From Hippophae tibetana (lineage: Eukaryota > Streptophyta > Magnoliopsida > Rosales > Elaeagnaceae): a stretch of 64,000 nucleotides of DNA. How positions within the stretch are numbered: the stretch's first letter is position 1; the number at the start of each line of letters is the position of its first letter. The notes beneath the pieces were generated by a model, which saw only the letters and a list, made by a program, of their open reading frames with translations, made no database searches and was not told the DNA's origin. A program made the position numbers and the translations under genes. The stretch spans positions 14,451,190 to 14,515,189 of the forward strand of contig CM072811.1 in the NCBI GenBank assembly GCA_037013495.1. Direction: 5' to 3'. Positions 11,270 to 23,039 of this stretch are shown one piece after another.

Positions 11270-11995
11270 GTTTTAAAATTGCAACAATCATTCTCGCCTA
11301 ACGTCTAATCGATTACGATAAGTGATGAGAACATCGTAGAATAAGTCTTGAATCCATAGACAACTCGTGCTTGAGAAACTTAAGAATGGGTTTAGAAACC
11401 CAACAATAATGAAATCACACCCAAGAAAGCTAAAATATATTTATGAAAGAAATCTTAACCCAATGTCTATATTAGAATCACGAACTAAAGGTATAATATG
11501 AATACCACAAGGGTTGCTTTAAAAACCAACAGAAAGCTAAAGCTCTCAATTTTATTAATTTTTTTGAAGTTTAATTCAATGTGTTCGACTTTGGTATATA
11601 TAGATATAAATATCCTAGAACAACTTATATTCTAAAACAATTAAACTAATTACTTGCTAAAATAAAGCCTAAATAAAATCCTAGAATAATGCCTAAAATA
11701 AAGGCTAGAATAAAGTCTAAAATACATAATAAAAGTTGTGTGAACAACCCTCATCCCAATTGTAATTGTTAGGCCTTGTCAATAACCCATATTTCATTGA
11801 TTGATTTTGAGCCTTCATTTGTACTCTTCTTGATAACCTTGAATTTTGTTTAATATCAAAGTTCTTAGATCAATCCTTTTAGGATTGAAACAAGATATCT
11901 TCTAACATCTCAATGAATACTTCCCAATTTGGGATTTAACATCACATGCACTAGTCATCAACTTGACTTCTTTTTTTTCTGCTTTTAGGGAGGTT
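11270..11995 (-). mobile_element. Possible minus-strand LTR or element terminus with short tandem repeats
   Basis: Non-coding. A TATA-like TATATATACC (minus strand, near 11596) is followed in minus-strand upstream DNA by an array at about 11655-11725 of 12-13 base units (AATAAAGCCTAAA, ATAAAATCCTAG, AATAATGCCTAAA, ATAAAGGCTAG, AATAAAGTCTAAA). This U3-repeat-plus-TATA layout is LTR-like. No terminal inverted TG/CA boundaries or second copy were found. Confidence 0.3.
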
Positions 11996-12139
11996 CATAT
12001 ATTTTGCGTCAAATACAAAGTTTCAACTTGTCAGAAAATTGAAAAATAAATAAAAGCAACTAACAATAAGCATAAAGAAAAATAATTTTTTTAACTAAAA
12101 TTATATTGATTGATATTAATATCAACCAAAAATAGTAAA

Positions 12140-12735
12140 ACAAATCCTTAGCAACGACGTCAAAAACTTGTTGTCTCTTTAAGAGAACATGAGAATGTGT
12201 AAGTATACACGGTCACAAGTAATAAAATTGATAAGTAAAATATCGTTCACACGGAGATTTGTTACTATTATTCGTCAAGTACTAAAATCTCTTCACTCTC
12301 ATTTTATCCAAACGATCACAAAGTTGGAAGATGTTTAACTAACTAATTTTTCAAAACAATAAATAAGAAAATTATAGGATTGTAGTTTCACCAAATTAAT
12401 CCACTGGAATCATATTATTTTCTCTTGATTTATATTTTTAAATTTAATTTTTCAACCAAGAACTACTAATTTTATCCATACATCTCTTCCGAGCGCCATA
12501 TAGACACATCTCGCTAAAATAATTCACTATATTCCTATGAGAATTAAATTCACCAAGATTCATTACGTTCAAAGTTCTCAAATAGCCACACGTACAATAG
12601 AGGTATATTCCTATCCTTTATATATATATATGTTATTCTATCCACGAGTAATTACACGAATGCTTTTTTCCAGTTTATTTAAGTGTCACAAAAATGCATT
12701 TCTCAAGTTTATTTATGTGTCACAAATCAATTGAT
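12140..12735 (-). mobile_element. Gypsy LTR fragment (LTR-C) with PBS-like sequence
   Basis: This segment is directly repeated at 13556-14110. Both contain GTAAGTATACACGGTCACAA or a close variant, ATCGTT followed by GGAGATTTGT, CACCAAATTAATCCACT, TCCATACATCTCTT and ACACGAATGC/ACAAAAATGC. These are typical of plant gypsy LTR 3' parts. At 12146-12165 the minus strand reads TTTTTGACGTCGTTGCT, a decayed match to the Athila/Tat primer binding site TGGCGCCGTTGCC. That makes this the inner end of a minus-strand 5' LTR; the rest of the LTR is not recognisable. Confidence 0.55.
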
Positions 12736-13555
12736 TAATCTTCCAATCAATCAAAATTTCATTTTTATTTTGGCTAATTTTGATACTGAATTAAAAATAT
12801 AATTTTAATATGATTAATTTATTTAACTTAGATTTGTCATGTGTATAATATTTATTATACATGTGACATTTGTTTAAATAATTTTTGGTACATTAAAATT
12901 TATTTATAATTAAATACATTATGCTTAAATTATTTGTTTTGGAATTTGTATGTATAAATTATGCATATGAAATTTGGTTAAGTAGTTTATGCTTAATAAA
13001 ATTAATTGTTAATGGCTCTTTATGAATTTTATCTGTATTTATATTATTTATTTTACTTGTATAATTTATTGTCATTTCTTTATACATGCAATCTTGAGTT
13101 AGATAATATTTGTACATTTGGAATTAAATTAATAGTACTTATTGTTTTATGCAATAATTCAGCCTAAGGATTTAGTTAATGTTTAAGCGATTCATATAGT
13201 TTAATTAATTAAGAAGTAGCCATAACATTTTTAATTAATTAAAACTATAATAAGGTTTATTTAGGATCACATTTAGAAAATAAATACTAATTGGGATTAA
13301 TCATATGTGTTGTAATAAATCTTATCTTATAGAAATTTTTATTATATTTAGTGTGATTAATTAAGATAGAATATCAAATTATATTTTCTAATTTACCCAT
13401 AAAGATTAGGAAAATGAACATAATTTGATAATTCTATTGTAAAGTTAAGATTAATCTAATTGAATTAGAACTTTAATCCACATGCATGTTTTATGTCAAT
13501 AGATTCAAATTTTTCCATGATTTACATTGGTAAATAATATATTTTATTTAGGTCT
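12736..13555. other. AT-rich non-coding region between LTR-C copies
   Basis: Very AT-rich, with many short ATTTATT and TTAATTAA motifs and no frame over about 40 codons. It is probably old transposon DNA; nothing specific is recognised. Confidence 0.5.
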
Positions 13556-15120
13556 ATGTTGTCTCTTTTGGAGAACAAAAAAACGTGCAAGTATACACGG
13601 TCACAAATAATAAAATTTGATAAGTGAGTTATCGTTCCCATAGAGATTTGTCACTATAGTTTGTTAAGTATTAAAATTATTTCACTCTGATTTTATTCAA
13701 ACAGTCGAAAAGTTTGATGAAATTTAACTAAAATTATTTTTGTAAACAATAAATAAGAAAAATTTAGGATTGCAATTTTTCACCAAATTAATCCACTCGA
13801 ATCATATTATTCCTTCTTGATTTATATTTTTTGTAAATTTAATTTGTCAACCAAGAACTTCTAATTCTATCCATACATCTCTTTCAAGCTCCATATATAC
13901 AAACCTCGCTAAATTAATTCACTATATTTCTATGAGAATTTAATTCATCAAGATTCATTACGTTCTAAGTTCTCAAATGACCACACATACAATAAAGGCA
14001 TATTCCTATCCTTCATATATACATGTTATTCTATCCATGAGCAATATACACAAAAATGCCTCTTCCAAGTTTATTTAAGTGCCACAGATCAATTGATAAA
14101 GTTTCCAATAATCAAAAGCATTAAGAACAAATAGAATAAACAAATTAAAAGTCTCATAAATCTTTCAAAAATAATTAAATTCAAGCTTCATAAATTTAGA
14201 TAAAACACAACCCTAGAAAAATTAAATTACTTCATAAATAAAAATTAAAATTACAGCATTTAAGGAATATCAGTTACAGAACAAAAAGAAAATTAAAACA
14301 TTTATGCTCCTAAATTTTTGGCACACACAGAACACAAAAGAAGCCAAAAATGGCTTCTGCGTGTTCCACAGTCCACGTCTCCAATCGAACCCCAAAACAA
14401 ACCCCTTTTTTTAGTAATAAATGCCCTATTTATAGTACGAAAAATACATAAAAAATTACATTTTTTAGACACGCAGGAGACATTTTACATCGAAAATAAA
14501 AACCCACATGGTAGACAAAACGGTACATTGAAAACATTATTTAAAACTAAGTGGGAGACAAGCGTGCACGTTTCTATATTTTTCATTTCAATTTACGCAT
14601 GCCACGTGTCAGCGTCTGATTGGATGAAAGAATAATCAAGACATGTGGCATCTGATCATACGCTGTGAGGAATAGGTGCACGAGGGACGCGACATAGGGG
14701 AGAAATACTTCAAAGAAACGTGGCGAATGCAGACACAGCTGGAAATGTGCGTTGTTTCTGTGTTTTTATTTTAACCAGCACATGCCACGTGTTCGAGTCT
14801 GATTTAGTGAAATAATATTTAGGACACATGGCATTGTATGACTTGTTAAAATGGTAGGGCGCATGAAGCTTCTATGGACCGCGTCGCACGTTAAATTGTG
14901 TACGTAGTAGACACGTGGGTCCCACACTACACGCCGGCCTACGCGGTAGGTGGGCCCCACTCAGCGCCAAGCAACGTGCACCTGAAAACCCGCATCCACT
15001 AGAGATTGTCGAGTCTGGCTCCACGCGCCTCATCATAGCCGTTGATATCCTAATCGAATGGTGGGTGTCGCGGGTTGGTGATGGTGCTAGTGGCCTCTTT
15101 TTCCTACGTAGAAAATAAAT
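13556..15120 (-). mobile_element. Gypsy LTR (LTR-C), longer copy, minus sense
   Basis: It begins with the segment repeated from 12165-12735 and continues about 1 kb further. On the minus strand a TATA box (CTATAAATAGGG, about 14424-14435) lies downstream of a GC-richer U3 (14560-15080) carrying repeated CACGTG or ACACGTGG motifs. The open frame at 14318-14635 lies in this LTR and shows no domain. No PBS or PPT is clear at its ends, so the exact borders are uncertain. Confidence 0.5.
14560..14895 (-). repeat. About 180-bp tandem duplication in LTR-C U3 with G-box cores
   Basis: Two diverged units start near 14573 and 14757. Each has a T-rich stretch, then GCATGCCACGTGT or ACATGCCACGTGT, GTCTGATT, an A-rich spacer and ACATGTGGCAT or ACACATGGCAT. 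CACGTG is a plant G-box core; a third ACACGTGG lies near 14912. Confidence 0.5.
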
Positions 15121-15480
15121 TTCCTTAATTGCATTTTATCCATCCAATTTACTTTTAAACTTTCTTTAATTGAAATGAAGCTCTTTTCTAATTTAAATTA
15201 ACTTTTAAACTTTATTTAATTACAATTAAGCCCTATTTTAATTCAAATTATATTTTAGACTTTTATTAATTGCATTTAAGCACTCTTTTAATTTAAATTA
15301 TATTTTTAGACATATATTTGCAATTAAGTACTTTTTCGATTCAAATTCTTTAATTTTCTTAAAAATATATTCCTTACAAAATAAACAGTAAATATTAATT
15401 TATTCCATTAAAATTAACTAAAAATGTCACGAACATAGCAATTATAATTAATAAAATAGATGAAAATAACTATATAAAAT
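15121..15480. repeat. Tandem repeat of about 62-bp AT-rich units, plus spacer
   Basis: At about 15124-15345 four imperfect units repeat the order AATTGCATTTAAGC, CTCTTTTAATTTAAATTA, TATTTTTAGACTTT. The remaining bases to 15480 are AT-rich and featureless. Confidence 0.6.
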
Positions 15481-15519
15481 ACAGTTATCAGTCTCCAACT
15501 TTAATAAGCATATAATCTT

Positions 15520-16430
15520 TAATTGCAGCTTTACAACCTGTGAATTTCTCTCATATTCGTTGTGACATTCACGAATTAAAAGGGGATAATTATAAAGTAT
15601 GGAAGGAAATAATTCTCCTTTATCTAGGGTGGATGGATATTGACTATGCTATTAGGAAAATCGAACCACCTAAAATTACTGAAACTAGCATTGTAGCGGA
15701 TATCATGCTTTATGAAAAATGGGAGCAATCTAATCGCCTTAGCATGATGTTCATTAAGACTATGATCTTTGCTGGTATTCGTGGTTTTGTTGATCGGTAT
15801 AACAATGTTCAAGACCTGCTAAAAGCCATTGATGATCAGTTTTTCACTTCAGATAAGGCTTTGGCAAGCACCTTTATTTTGAAATTCTCTTCCTTAAGAT
15901 GCACAAGTGTGAAAAGTGTACATGAGCACATTATACAAATGAGGGACATTGTGGCTTAACTTAAGAATATCAAGGTTGAGATGTTATAATTCTTCACGGT
16001 GCCTTACATCTTGAACACTCTCCCATAATAATACGTGTTTTCAAAATCTCATACAACACACATAAGGATAAATGGTCAATCAATGAACTAATGACCATGT
16101 GTGTTCAAGAGGAAGGGAGGCTTATGATGGAGCTTGGTGAAAGTGCAATGTTGGTTACAATGTGTGGGAAAGGAAAATCTCAAAACAAATAGAAATGGAA
16201 AGGGATAGTTCCACCTTAGGTTGATATTAAGAAAGAATCCAAGTGATTCTTCTATAAAAAGAAGGGACACATGAAGAAGAAATTTATCAAATTCTAGAAA
16301 TGTCTTGAGAATAAAAGTAATCCAACCTCGTTTGTTTGTTATGAATATAATAGGTTAATGTTAATATTAACACCTGGTGGATTTATTCTGGATCTACAAT
16401 CCATGTTGCGAACTCCTTGTAGGGTATGCG
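15520..16430 (+). pseudogene. Ty1/copia element 1: gag and zinc-knuckle region
   Basis: The open frame at 15540-15959 contains HELKGDNYKVWKEIILLYLG and MTFIK-like MMFIKTMIF, then AIDDQFFTSDKALASTFI and VHEHIIQMRDIVA, matching the copia gag (UBN2-type) fold of plant elements. A stop at 15957 is followed by continuing homology, including a lysine-rich knuckle region with K..GH-like KKKGTHEEE in broken frames near 16250, then a protease-like stretch (WWIYSGSTIHV, near 16375) where the usual D-S-G triad is altered. No LTR or PBS is visible upstream. It is a dead element split further downstream by two solo LTRs. Confidence 0.75.
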
Positions 16431-16623
16431 AAACTTAAGGAAACCAATAGGAAGTGAGCAATACATCTTATTTGGAAATAAGATGGGCTCACATGTGGAG
16501 GCTATAGGGACATGTAGTTTAATTTTAAGTAGTGGTTTTGTTTTAGAATTATAAAAGACTTTTTATGTTCCAAGTTTCTCTATAAACTTGATTTATATTT
16601 CAAGACTTATGCCTTCTGGTTAT

Positions 16624-18493
16624 TGATGAGCAAAAACCGGAATCGCCGACTCTACAAATACTTTGGTTTTATATTTATAAAACTCTCGCAAGTGCACGAA
16701 TCATTTCGTAGAAAATGATAAGTATACTCCCAAGGTCAATCTAAGGAAGAAATATATGTGGTTTTTAATTTATTATTCAAACTTTAAAAAAACAAAATTA
16801 AATCCAAAACATCCTGTCACAATATTTGGGTTTTTGTGTTTTTTACTTAATAACATAAAATAAACATAGATACAGGTTCAATAAATATTGATCCAAATTT
16901 TATCATTTATAATAGTGGAGTATTTATGGATATAATAACTAAGTTAATTATGATTCCTCATATTATTTAGGTTATTAAAGATATAAATTGATATTTATTG
17001 ATTCTCCCTTTTTTGTACGAATACCACCTTTGGTGGGGTTAGATATTCTTTGTTAACTAAACAAATCAATCAACACCTGTAGGTGGGGTTGATAACTAAT
17101 TTGGTTAATTAAATTAATTCTTTTTTCTAAGAGATTGAAAATGAACCATTTAAATGCCACCTTTGGTGGGGTTAGACAGTTTAAACTTTATTAAAGGTGT
17201 CCAAATTAAACCTAAGAATTTAATTATCCGAGTACTAACTTTCAAGTTTTAAAACCACTACTCAAAACATGTTGTCAATACATTTTCAGATAATAATTCT
17301 TATAAAAACTTTTGAAATAGTGTTTCACTCTAACTACCAGGCGATTGTACCAATAAATAAAAGAGCACTACTCTAAATCAGACCGGATAACTAAACCTTA
17401 AAATCTAATTTTCAGATTTATGTTTTTAATGAAAAATAATATATTTCTCTCTAACATTCTTAATATAAAATTTTAAATAAAAATAAAATCAATTCATTTT
17501 AGAGATTTTTACCTATTTAATATTTCGCAAGCATAACAACATTATTATTATATAATGTTTACAAATAGTCAACAAAGTTAAATTTAATCATGGATAAATT
17601 CAATATAACATGTAAGAATAAAGCATAAAAAATAACTGTAAAGAAAATAAAATCCTTACAGTACTTTGTTGCTATTCCCGTTGCTGGAAAACCTCCAAAC
17701 GAAATTTGCACTCCCATTTATTGAATCGAAAAGCAAATAAATTACAAAAACATAACTAGTTCTTCTCAAAAAGAGAAGAACTCTAAAACTAAGAGAAACT
17801 AACTAAGAAAAGCTAAAAACTAAGAAAAGCTAAAAACTAAGAAAAGCTAAAAACTAAGAAAAGCTTAAAAACTAAGAAATGAGAGAAAGAAAGAGAAGAG
17901 AAGATGTATTTTTAGGTGTGTTTAGTTATGAAGAGAATGAGGGTATTTATAGGTGAGGATGGGGATAAAAGGTGGGTGAAAAAATGAAAAAAAAATGATG
18001 GAAACGCGGAGTAGTGAATGATGACATCATGTTAACATAGGGCGGTGGCGCGCGCGGATTGGGGCAGATGGGTGCAGCGGCGCGCGCGGACTGGGCTCTG
18101 ATGGGAGCTGGCACGCGTGGACTGGGCACTGTGCTGGCACGACACGCACGTTGCTCGGCGCGGCTGGGCGTGCTACGTGCATTGGCCGGTGCGGCTGGGC
18201 GGCTGCGTGCACGATTTCCTCCATTTTGACCAATTTTGTCCAATTTTCCATATTTATTGACTTTTCCTCATTTATTTATGAATATATTTGTGATGTATTG
18301 CCTCCAGTATTACTCATTGAGTCTTTAAGTTATGTTTTTAAGCGAAAATACCTGAAAAACAATAAAAATACCCATGATTCTGAAAAGATAGATTTATATA
18401 AATATATGATAAAATCATATAAATATATATATTTTTAATCAATTAATGTGCAAAAAAATCATGGTAATTTTAGTGCTTTTTGAGCACTTATTA
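16624..18493 (-). mobile_element. Family A solo LTR, copy 3, TSD GTTAT
   Basis: On the plus strand it runs from TGATGAGCAAAAACCGG to GAGCACTTATTA. It is flanked by the identical 5-mer GTTAT at 16619-16623 and 18494-18498. Removing the insert rejoins the copia polyprotein (SGY next to SFHFSK), which proves insertion into a pre-existing copia element. The TATA box is on the minus strand at about 17943-17952, and a GC-rich U3 block covers about 18035-18225. Both edges are LTR edges with no internal region, so it is a solo LTR left by LTR-LTR recombination. Confidence 0.92.
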
Positions 18494-18498
18494 GTTAT

Positions 18499-19402
18499 TC
18501 CTTTCACTTTTCAAAAATATATTTCAGTTTATTTAATAAATATGATTGTGTTGGGAATGATATTTTGCCTGATAATCTTTACTGCATTAATTTATGAAAT
18601 AATGCAACTCATAACACTGTGTATGTTCAAACTGACACTAAAAGATGTATTATTAATAAGGACTATTCTATATTATGGCCTAGGAGATTAGTATATATCT
18701 CCATAGAAAGAATTAAAAGATTAGTAAAAGATGGGGTACTTAGTACTCTAGATTTTATTGATTTTGAGACATGTGTGAAATGCATTAAGGGAAAGAAAAC
18801 TAACAAGTCAAACAAAGGTTCCAATAGCAGTTCAAGCATATTAGAAATCATACATACTGATATATGTTATCCATACATGGACATACAAGGTCAAAAATAT
18901 TTTATCACCTTTATTGATGATTTTTCTGGATGTATGTATCTCTACATGCTTCATAATAAGAGTGAAGCATTAAATGCCTTAAAGAAAAACTATAGAAAGA
19001 AAATAAAGTTCATGAGATCAGATAAAGGTGGTGAATATTATGGTAGATATAATGAGAATAGACAAGGTCCAAATCTGTTTGCTAAGTTTCTTCAAGAGCA
19101 TGGGATAGTTGCCTAATACACTATGCCTGGTTCACTAAACCAGAATGGTATAGCAGAAAGGAGAAACCGAACATTATTGGACATGATACAAATTGTTCTT
19201 AGTTACTTTAATTTCCTATGTCCTTGCAAACTAAAGCTTTAAATACAACTTTGTATAAATTAAAGCAAGTTCTAACAAAGGCTATTTCAAAGACACCTTT
19301 TCAATTATGGAAAGGTTGGAAACCGAGTTCGCAACATATGCACATTTGGGGATGCCCATCTGAAGTAAGGATTTATAATCCATAAGAGAAAAGGCTAGAC
19401 CC
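18499..19402 (+). pseudogene. Ty1/copia element 1: pre-integrase and integrase core
   Basis: In the frame at 18619-19116, a CVKCIKGKKTNKS motif (HHCC zinc-binding region, partly degraded) is followed by HTDICYPYMDIQGQKYFITF and IDDFSGCMYLY, then SDKGGEYYGRY, then FLQEHGIVA. These are the D, D and E positions of the integrase catalytic core. A stop interrupts at 19114, after which SLNQNGIAERRNRTLLDM continues. Further frameshifts follow to 19402, where the second solo LTR splits the element inside the integrase C-terminal region. Confidence 0.85.
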
Positions 19403-20846
19403 TGATGAACGAAAACCGGCATCACCGATTCTTGCCAATACTTTGGTTTTAATATTTATAAAACTCTCGCAAGTGCACAAATCATTTCGAAGAAAATGAT
19501 AAGTATACTCCCAAGGTCGATCTAAGGAAGGAATGTATGTGGTTTTTAATTTATTATTCAAACTTTTAAAAACGAAATTAAATCCTAAACATCATGTCAC
19601 GATAGTTTAGTTTTTGTGTTTCTAATCTAATAACATAAAAATAAACATAGATGCAGATTCAATAAATATTTATGCAAATTTTATCATTTATAATAGTGAA
19701 GTATTTATGGATATAATAACTAAATTAATTATGCTTGCTCATATTATCTAGGTTATTAAAGATATAAATTGATATTTTATTGATTCTCTCTTTTTTATAT
19801 GAATACCACCTTTGGTGGGGTTAGATATTCTTTGTTAACTAAACAAATCAATTAACACCTATGGGTGGGGTTGATAACTAATTTGGTTAATTAAATTAAT
19901 TCCTTTTTTTTCTAAGAGATTGAAAATGAACCATTTAAATGCCACCTTAAGTGGGGTTAGATAATTTAAACTTTATTCAAGGTGTCCAAATTAAACCTAA
20001 GAATTTAATTATCTGAGTACTAACTTTCAAGTTTTAAAACAACTACTGAAAACATGTTGTCAATACATTTTCAGATAATAATTCTTATAAAAATTTTTGA
20101 AATAGAGCTTCACTCTAACTACCGGCCGATTGTACCAACAAATAAAAGAGCACTACTCTAAATCAGACCAGATAACTAAACCTTAAAATCTAATTTTCAG
20201 GTTTAAGTTTGTAATGAAAAATAATATATTTCCCTCTAACATTCTTAATATAAAATCTTGAATAAAAACAAAACCAATTCATTTTAGAGATTTTCACCTA
20301 TTTAATATTTTGCAAGCATAAAAAAGTTATTATTACATCATGTTTACTAACAGCCAGCAGAGTTAACATTAATTACAGACAAATTAAATATAACATGTAA
20401 GAATAAAGCATAAAAAATAACTGTAAAGAAAATAAAATCCTTACAGAATTTCGATGCTATTCCCGTTGCTGGAAAACCTCCAAGCGGAATTTGCACTCTC
20501 ATTTATTGAATCAAAAGCTAATAAATTACAAAAACATAACTAGTTCTTCTCAAAAAGAGAAGAACTCTAAAACTAAGAGAAACTAACTAACTAGTTTTTC
20601 CATATTTGTTGACCTTTCCTCATTTATTTATTAATATATTTGTGATGTATTGCTTCCAGTATTCCTATTTGAGTCTTTAAGTTACGTTTTTAAGCCAAAA
20701 TACCTTAAAAACAATAAAAATTCCCTTGATTCTGAAAAAGACAAATTTATATAAATATGTGATAAAACATATAAATATATATATATTTTTAATCAATTAA
20801 TGTGCATAAAATCATGGTAATTTTAGTGCTTTTTGAGCACTCATCA
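19403..20846 (-). mobile_element. Family A solo LTR, copy 4, internally deleted, TSD GACCC
   Basis: On the plus strand it runs from TGATGAACGAAAACCGGC to GAGCACTCATCA, flanked by identical GACCC at 19398-19402 and 20847-20851. Excision rejoins copia codons (EKRLDP to RAISGYFVGY). At 1.44 kb it is about 420 bases shorter than copies 1-3. The missing part, at about 20590, removes the TATA box and the whole GC-rich block, so this LTR lacks a visible promoter. Confidence 0.92.
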
Positions 20847-20851
20847 GACCC

Positions 20852-22770
20852 AAGGGCCATTAGTGGGTATTTGTTGGATATGTCGAAAAGTCTAAGAGTT
20901 ATAGATTTTATTGTTCATTTCACAACACTAAGTTTTTGGAATCAAGAAATGCAAAACTTTTTAAGTATAACCTGATTAGTAGGAGCGATTAAATTAGGAA
21001 GATAGTTTATGATACTAATCATTTAGACTCTCAACCTTCCACTTTAAGAGATTGCTGAAACTTCAAACAACATGTTGAACCTTATACTTTCTAAGAAGAT
21101 AATGGTGCGACATTAAGAAGATCTACTAGAACTAAAAGATCAACAATTTCTAGTGATTATATTGTGTATCTACAATAATCTGATTGTAACATTGGAGTTG
21201 AGAATGATCCTGAATCCTTTTCACAACCCATGAGTTGCAAAGAGTCTAAATTGTGATACGATGCTATGAAGGATGAGATGAATTCCATGAAGAGTAATGG
21301 AGTCTAGAACCTTATTGAATTTCCTAATGATGCAAAATCGATTGGATGTAAAAAGGTCTTTAAGACAAAGGAAGACTCGTTGGGTAACATGAGAGATAAA
21401 AATCCATATTAGTTGCTAAGGGATTCACTAAGAAATAAGGAATTGATTATATAGATACTTTTTCCTCTATATCTAAGAAAGATTCCTTATGCATTATTTT
21501 GGCATTAGTAGCCCATTTTGACTTTGAGATGCACCAAATGGATGTGAAAACAGAATTTCTCAATGAAGGCATAGAATAACATGTTTACATGAAATAACCT
21601 GAAGGATTTCTCTCTAGTAATAATGAGAATTTGGTTTGCATGCTTAATAATTCCATATACAAACTAAAACAAGCATCCTGCCAATGGGATTATAAATTCC
21701 ATGGAGTGATTTCTTCATTCAGATTTGTTATAAACCCTATGGATCAATGTATATACTAGAAGGTTAGTGGGAGTAAGATATGTTTTGTGATTTTATAGTG
21801 GATGACATTTTGCTTGCAACCAACGATAAGGGTTTGCTACATGAGGTAAAACAATTCCTCTCTAAAAATTTTGATATGAAAGATATAGGTGAGGCATCAT
21901 ATGTCATTATCATTAAGATCCATAGAGATAAACTTCAAGGCATCTTGGGTTTGTCTCAAGAAACCTATATCAATAAAGTTTTAGAGAGATTTCAAATGAA
22001 AGATTATTCACTAAGTGTTGCTCCTATTATGAAGGGCAATAAGTTCAATTTGGAGAAATTCCCAAAGAATGATTTTGAAAGAGAGGAAATGAAGAACATT
22101 CCATATGCTTCTACTATCAGAAGCCTAATCTATGCTCAGGTTTGCACAAGGCCTGACATTGCATTTATTGTTGGAATGTTGGGACGATATCATAGTAATC
22201 CAAGTTTGGATCACTAAAGAGCTACAAAAAAAGTGATGAGGTACCTTCAAGGAAACAAGGACTATATGCTTATGTATAGATGAATTGATGATCTGGAAAT
22301 GATTGGCTACTCCGATGTGAAATTTACTAGCTGTGATGATTCACGTAAATCAGCATCTAGTTATATTTTCATGCTTGTTGATGGAGTCGTGTCTTGGAGA
22401 AGTGTGATGTAGACCTTGACTGCTACTTCCACTATTAAGGCCTAGGTTGTGTCATGTTTTGAGGCTACATCACATGGTGTATGGTTCAAGAGTTTCATTT
22501 CTAGGCTTAGAGTATTTGACTCTATTTATAGGCCATTGAGATTGTACTATGATAACTCAATTATTTTGTTTATGGCTAATAAAAACAAGAGTGATAGTCA
22601 TAGTAACACATTGACATTAAATACTTGGTCATAAGAGAACGTGTTAAGGAAAAGAAAGTGGTCATTAAGAACGTTAGCATTGAATTGATGATTGTTGATC
22701 CTTTGACTAAATGCATATCACCACTAAATATTAAGAATCATGTAGAGAAAATGGGACTTGGTTCCACTTT
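20852..22770 (+). pseudogene. Ty1/copia element 1: integrase C-terminus, reverse transcriptase, RNase H
   Basis: RAISGYFVGYVEKSKSYRFY ends the integrase. Reverse transcriptase follows in broken frames: MDVKTEFLNEG near 21540 and KLKQAS near 21666. The frame at 21780-22217 contains VDDILLATND, DMKDIGEASYVI and YASTIRSLIYAQVCTRPDIAF, and the RT active-site YVDD is altered to IVDD. RNase H follows (YSDVKFTSCDDSRKSASSY; TSHGVWFKSF; LYYDNSIILFMAN) and the end (VEKMGLGSTF) is near 22770. Several in-frame stops are present. Neither LTR of this element is recognisable, and CACTA sequence begins at 22811. Confidence 0.85.
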
Positions 22771-22810
22771 TTAAATGTATATATATAATTTATTATTGAA
22801 ACTCTTATAT

Positions 22811-22965
22811 CACTACTATAAAAAGATGCATTTAAGTTGAGATTTAAAGTCAATTTTTGGAGAAAACTAACTTATAATGAATTTTAAGTCGACACACTGA
22901 AAGACCGACTTAAAAAATTAAATAAATAGCATCGATCCTACGATGTGAAGTAGAAGCCTTTCAAG
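22811..22965 (+). mobile_element. CACTA (En/Spm-type) transposon terminal fragment
   Basis: It starts with CACTACTATAAAAAGATG, the CACTA signature, and then matches the end at 48307 (ATTTAAAGTC, TTATAATGAATTTTAAGT or TTATAATAAATTATAAC). The subterminal GACCGACTTAAA and CATCGATCCTACGATG are decayed forms of repeats seen at 48440-48740. The opposite terminus was not found, so this is a truncated end inserted just past copia element 1. Confidence 0.65.
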
Positions 22966-23039
22966 AAGATATGTCGGCCAATCACCTAGAATGATGTATC
23001 ACCACTTCATCTCATGCTTATGATTTTAATAACTCTACT

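Noticed and set aside
14318-14635. 105-codon open frame
   Set aside because: It lies across the TATA/leader part of an LTR, in the sense opposite to the LTR promoter, and has no recognisable domain.
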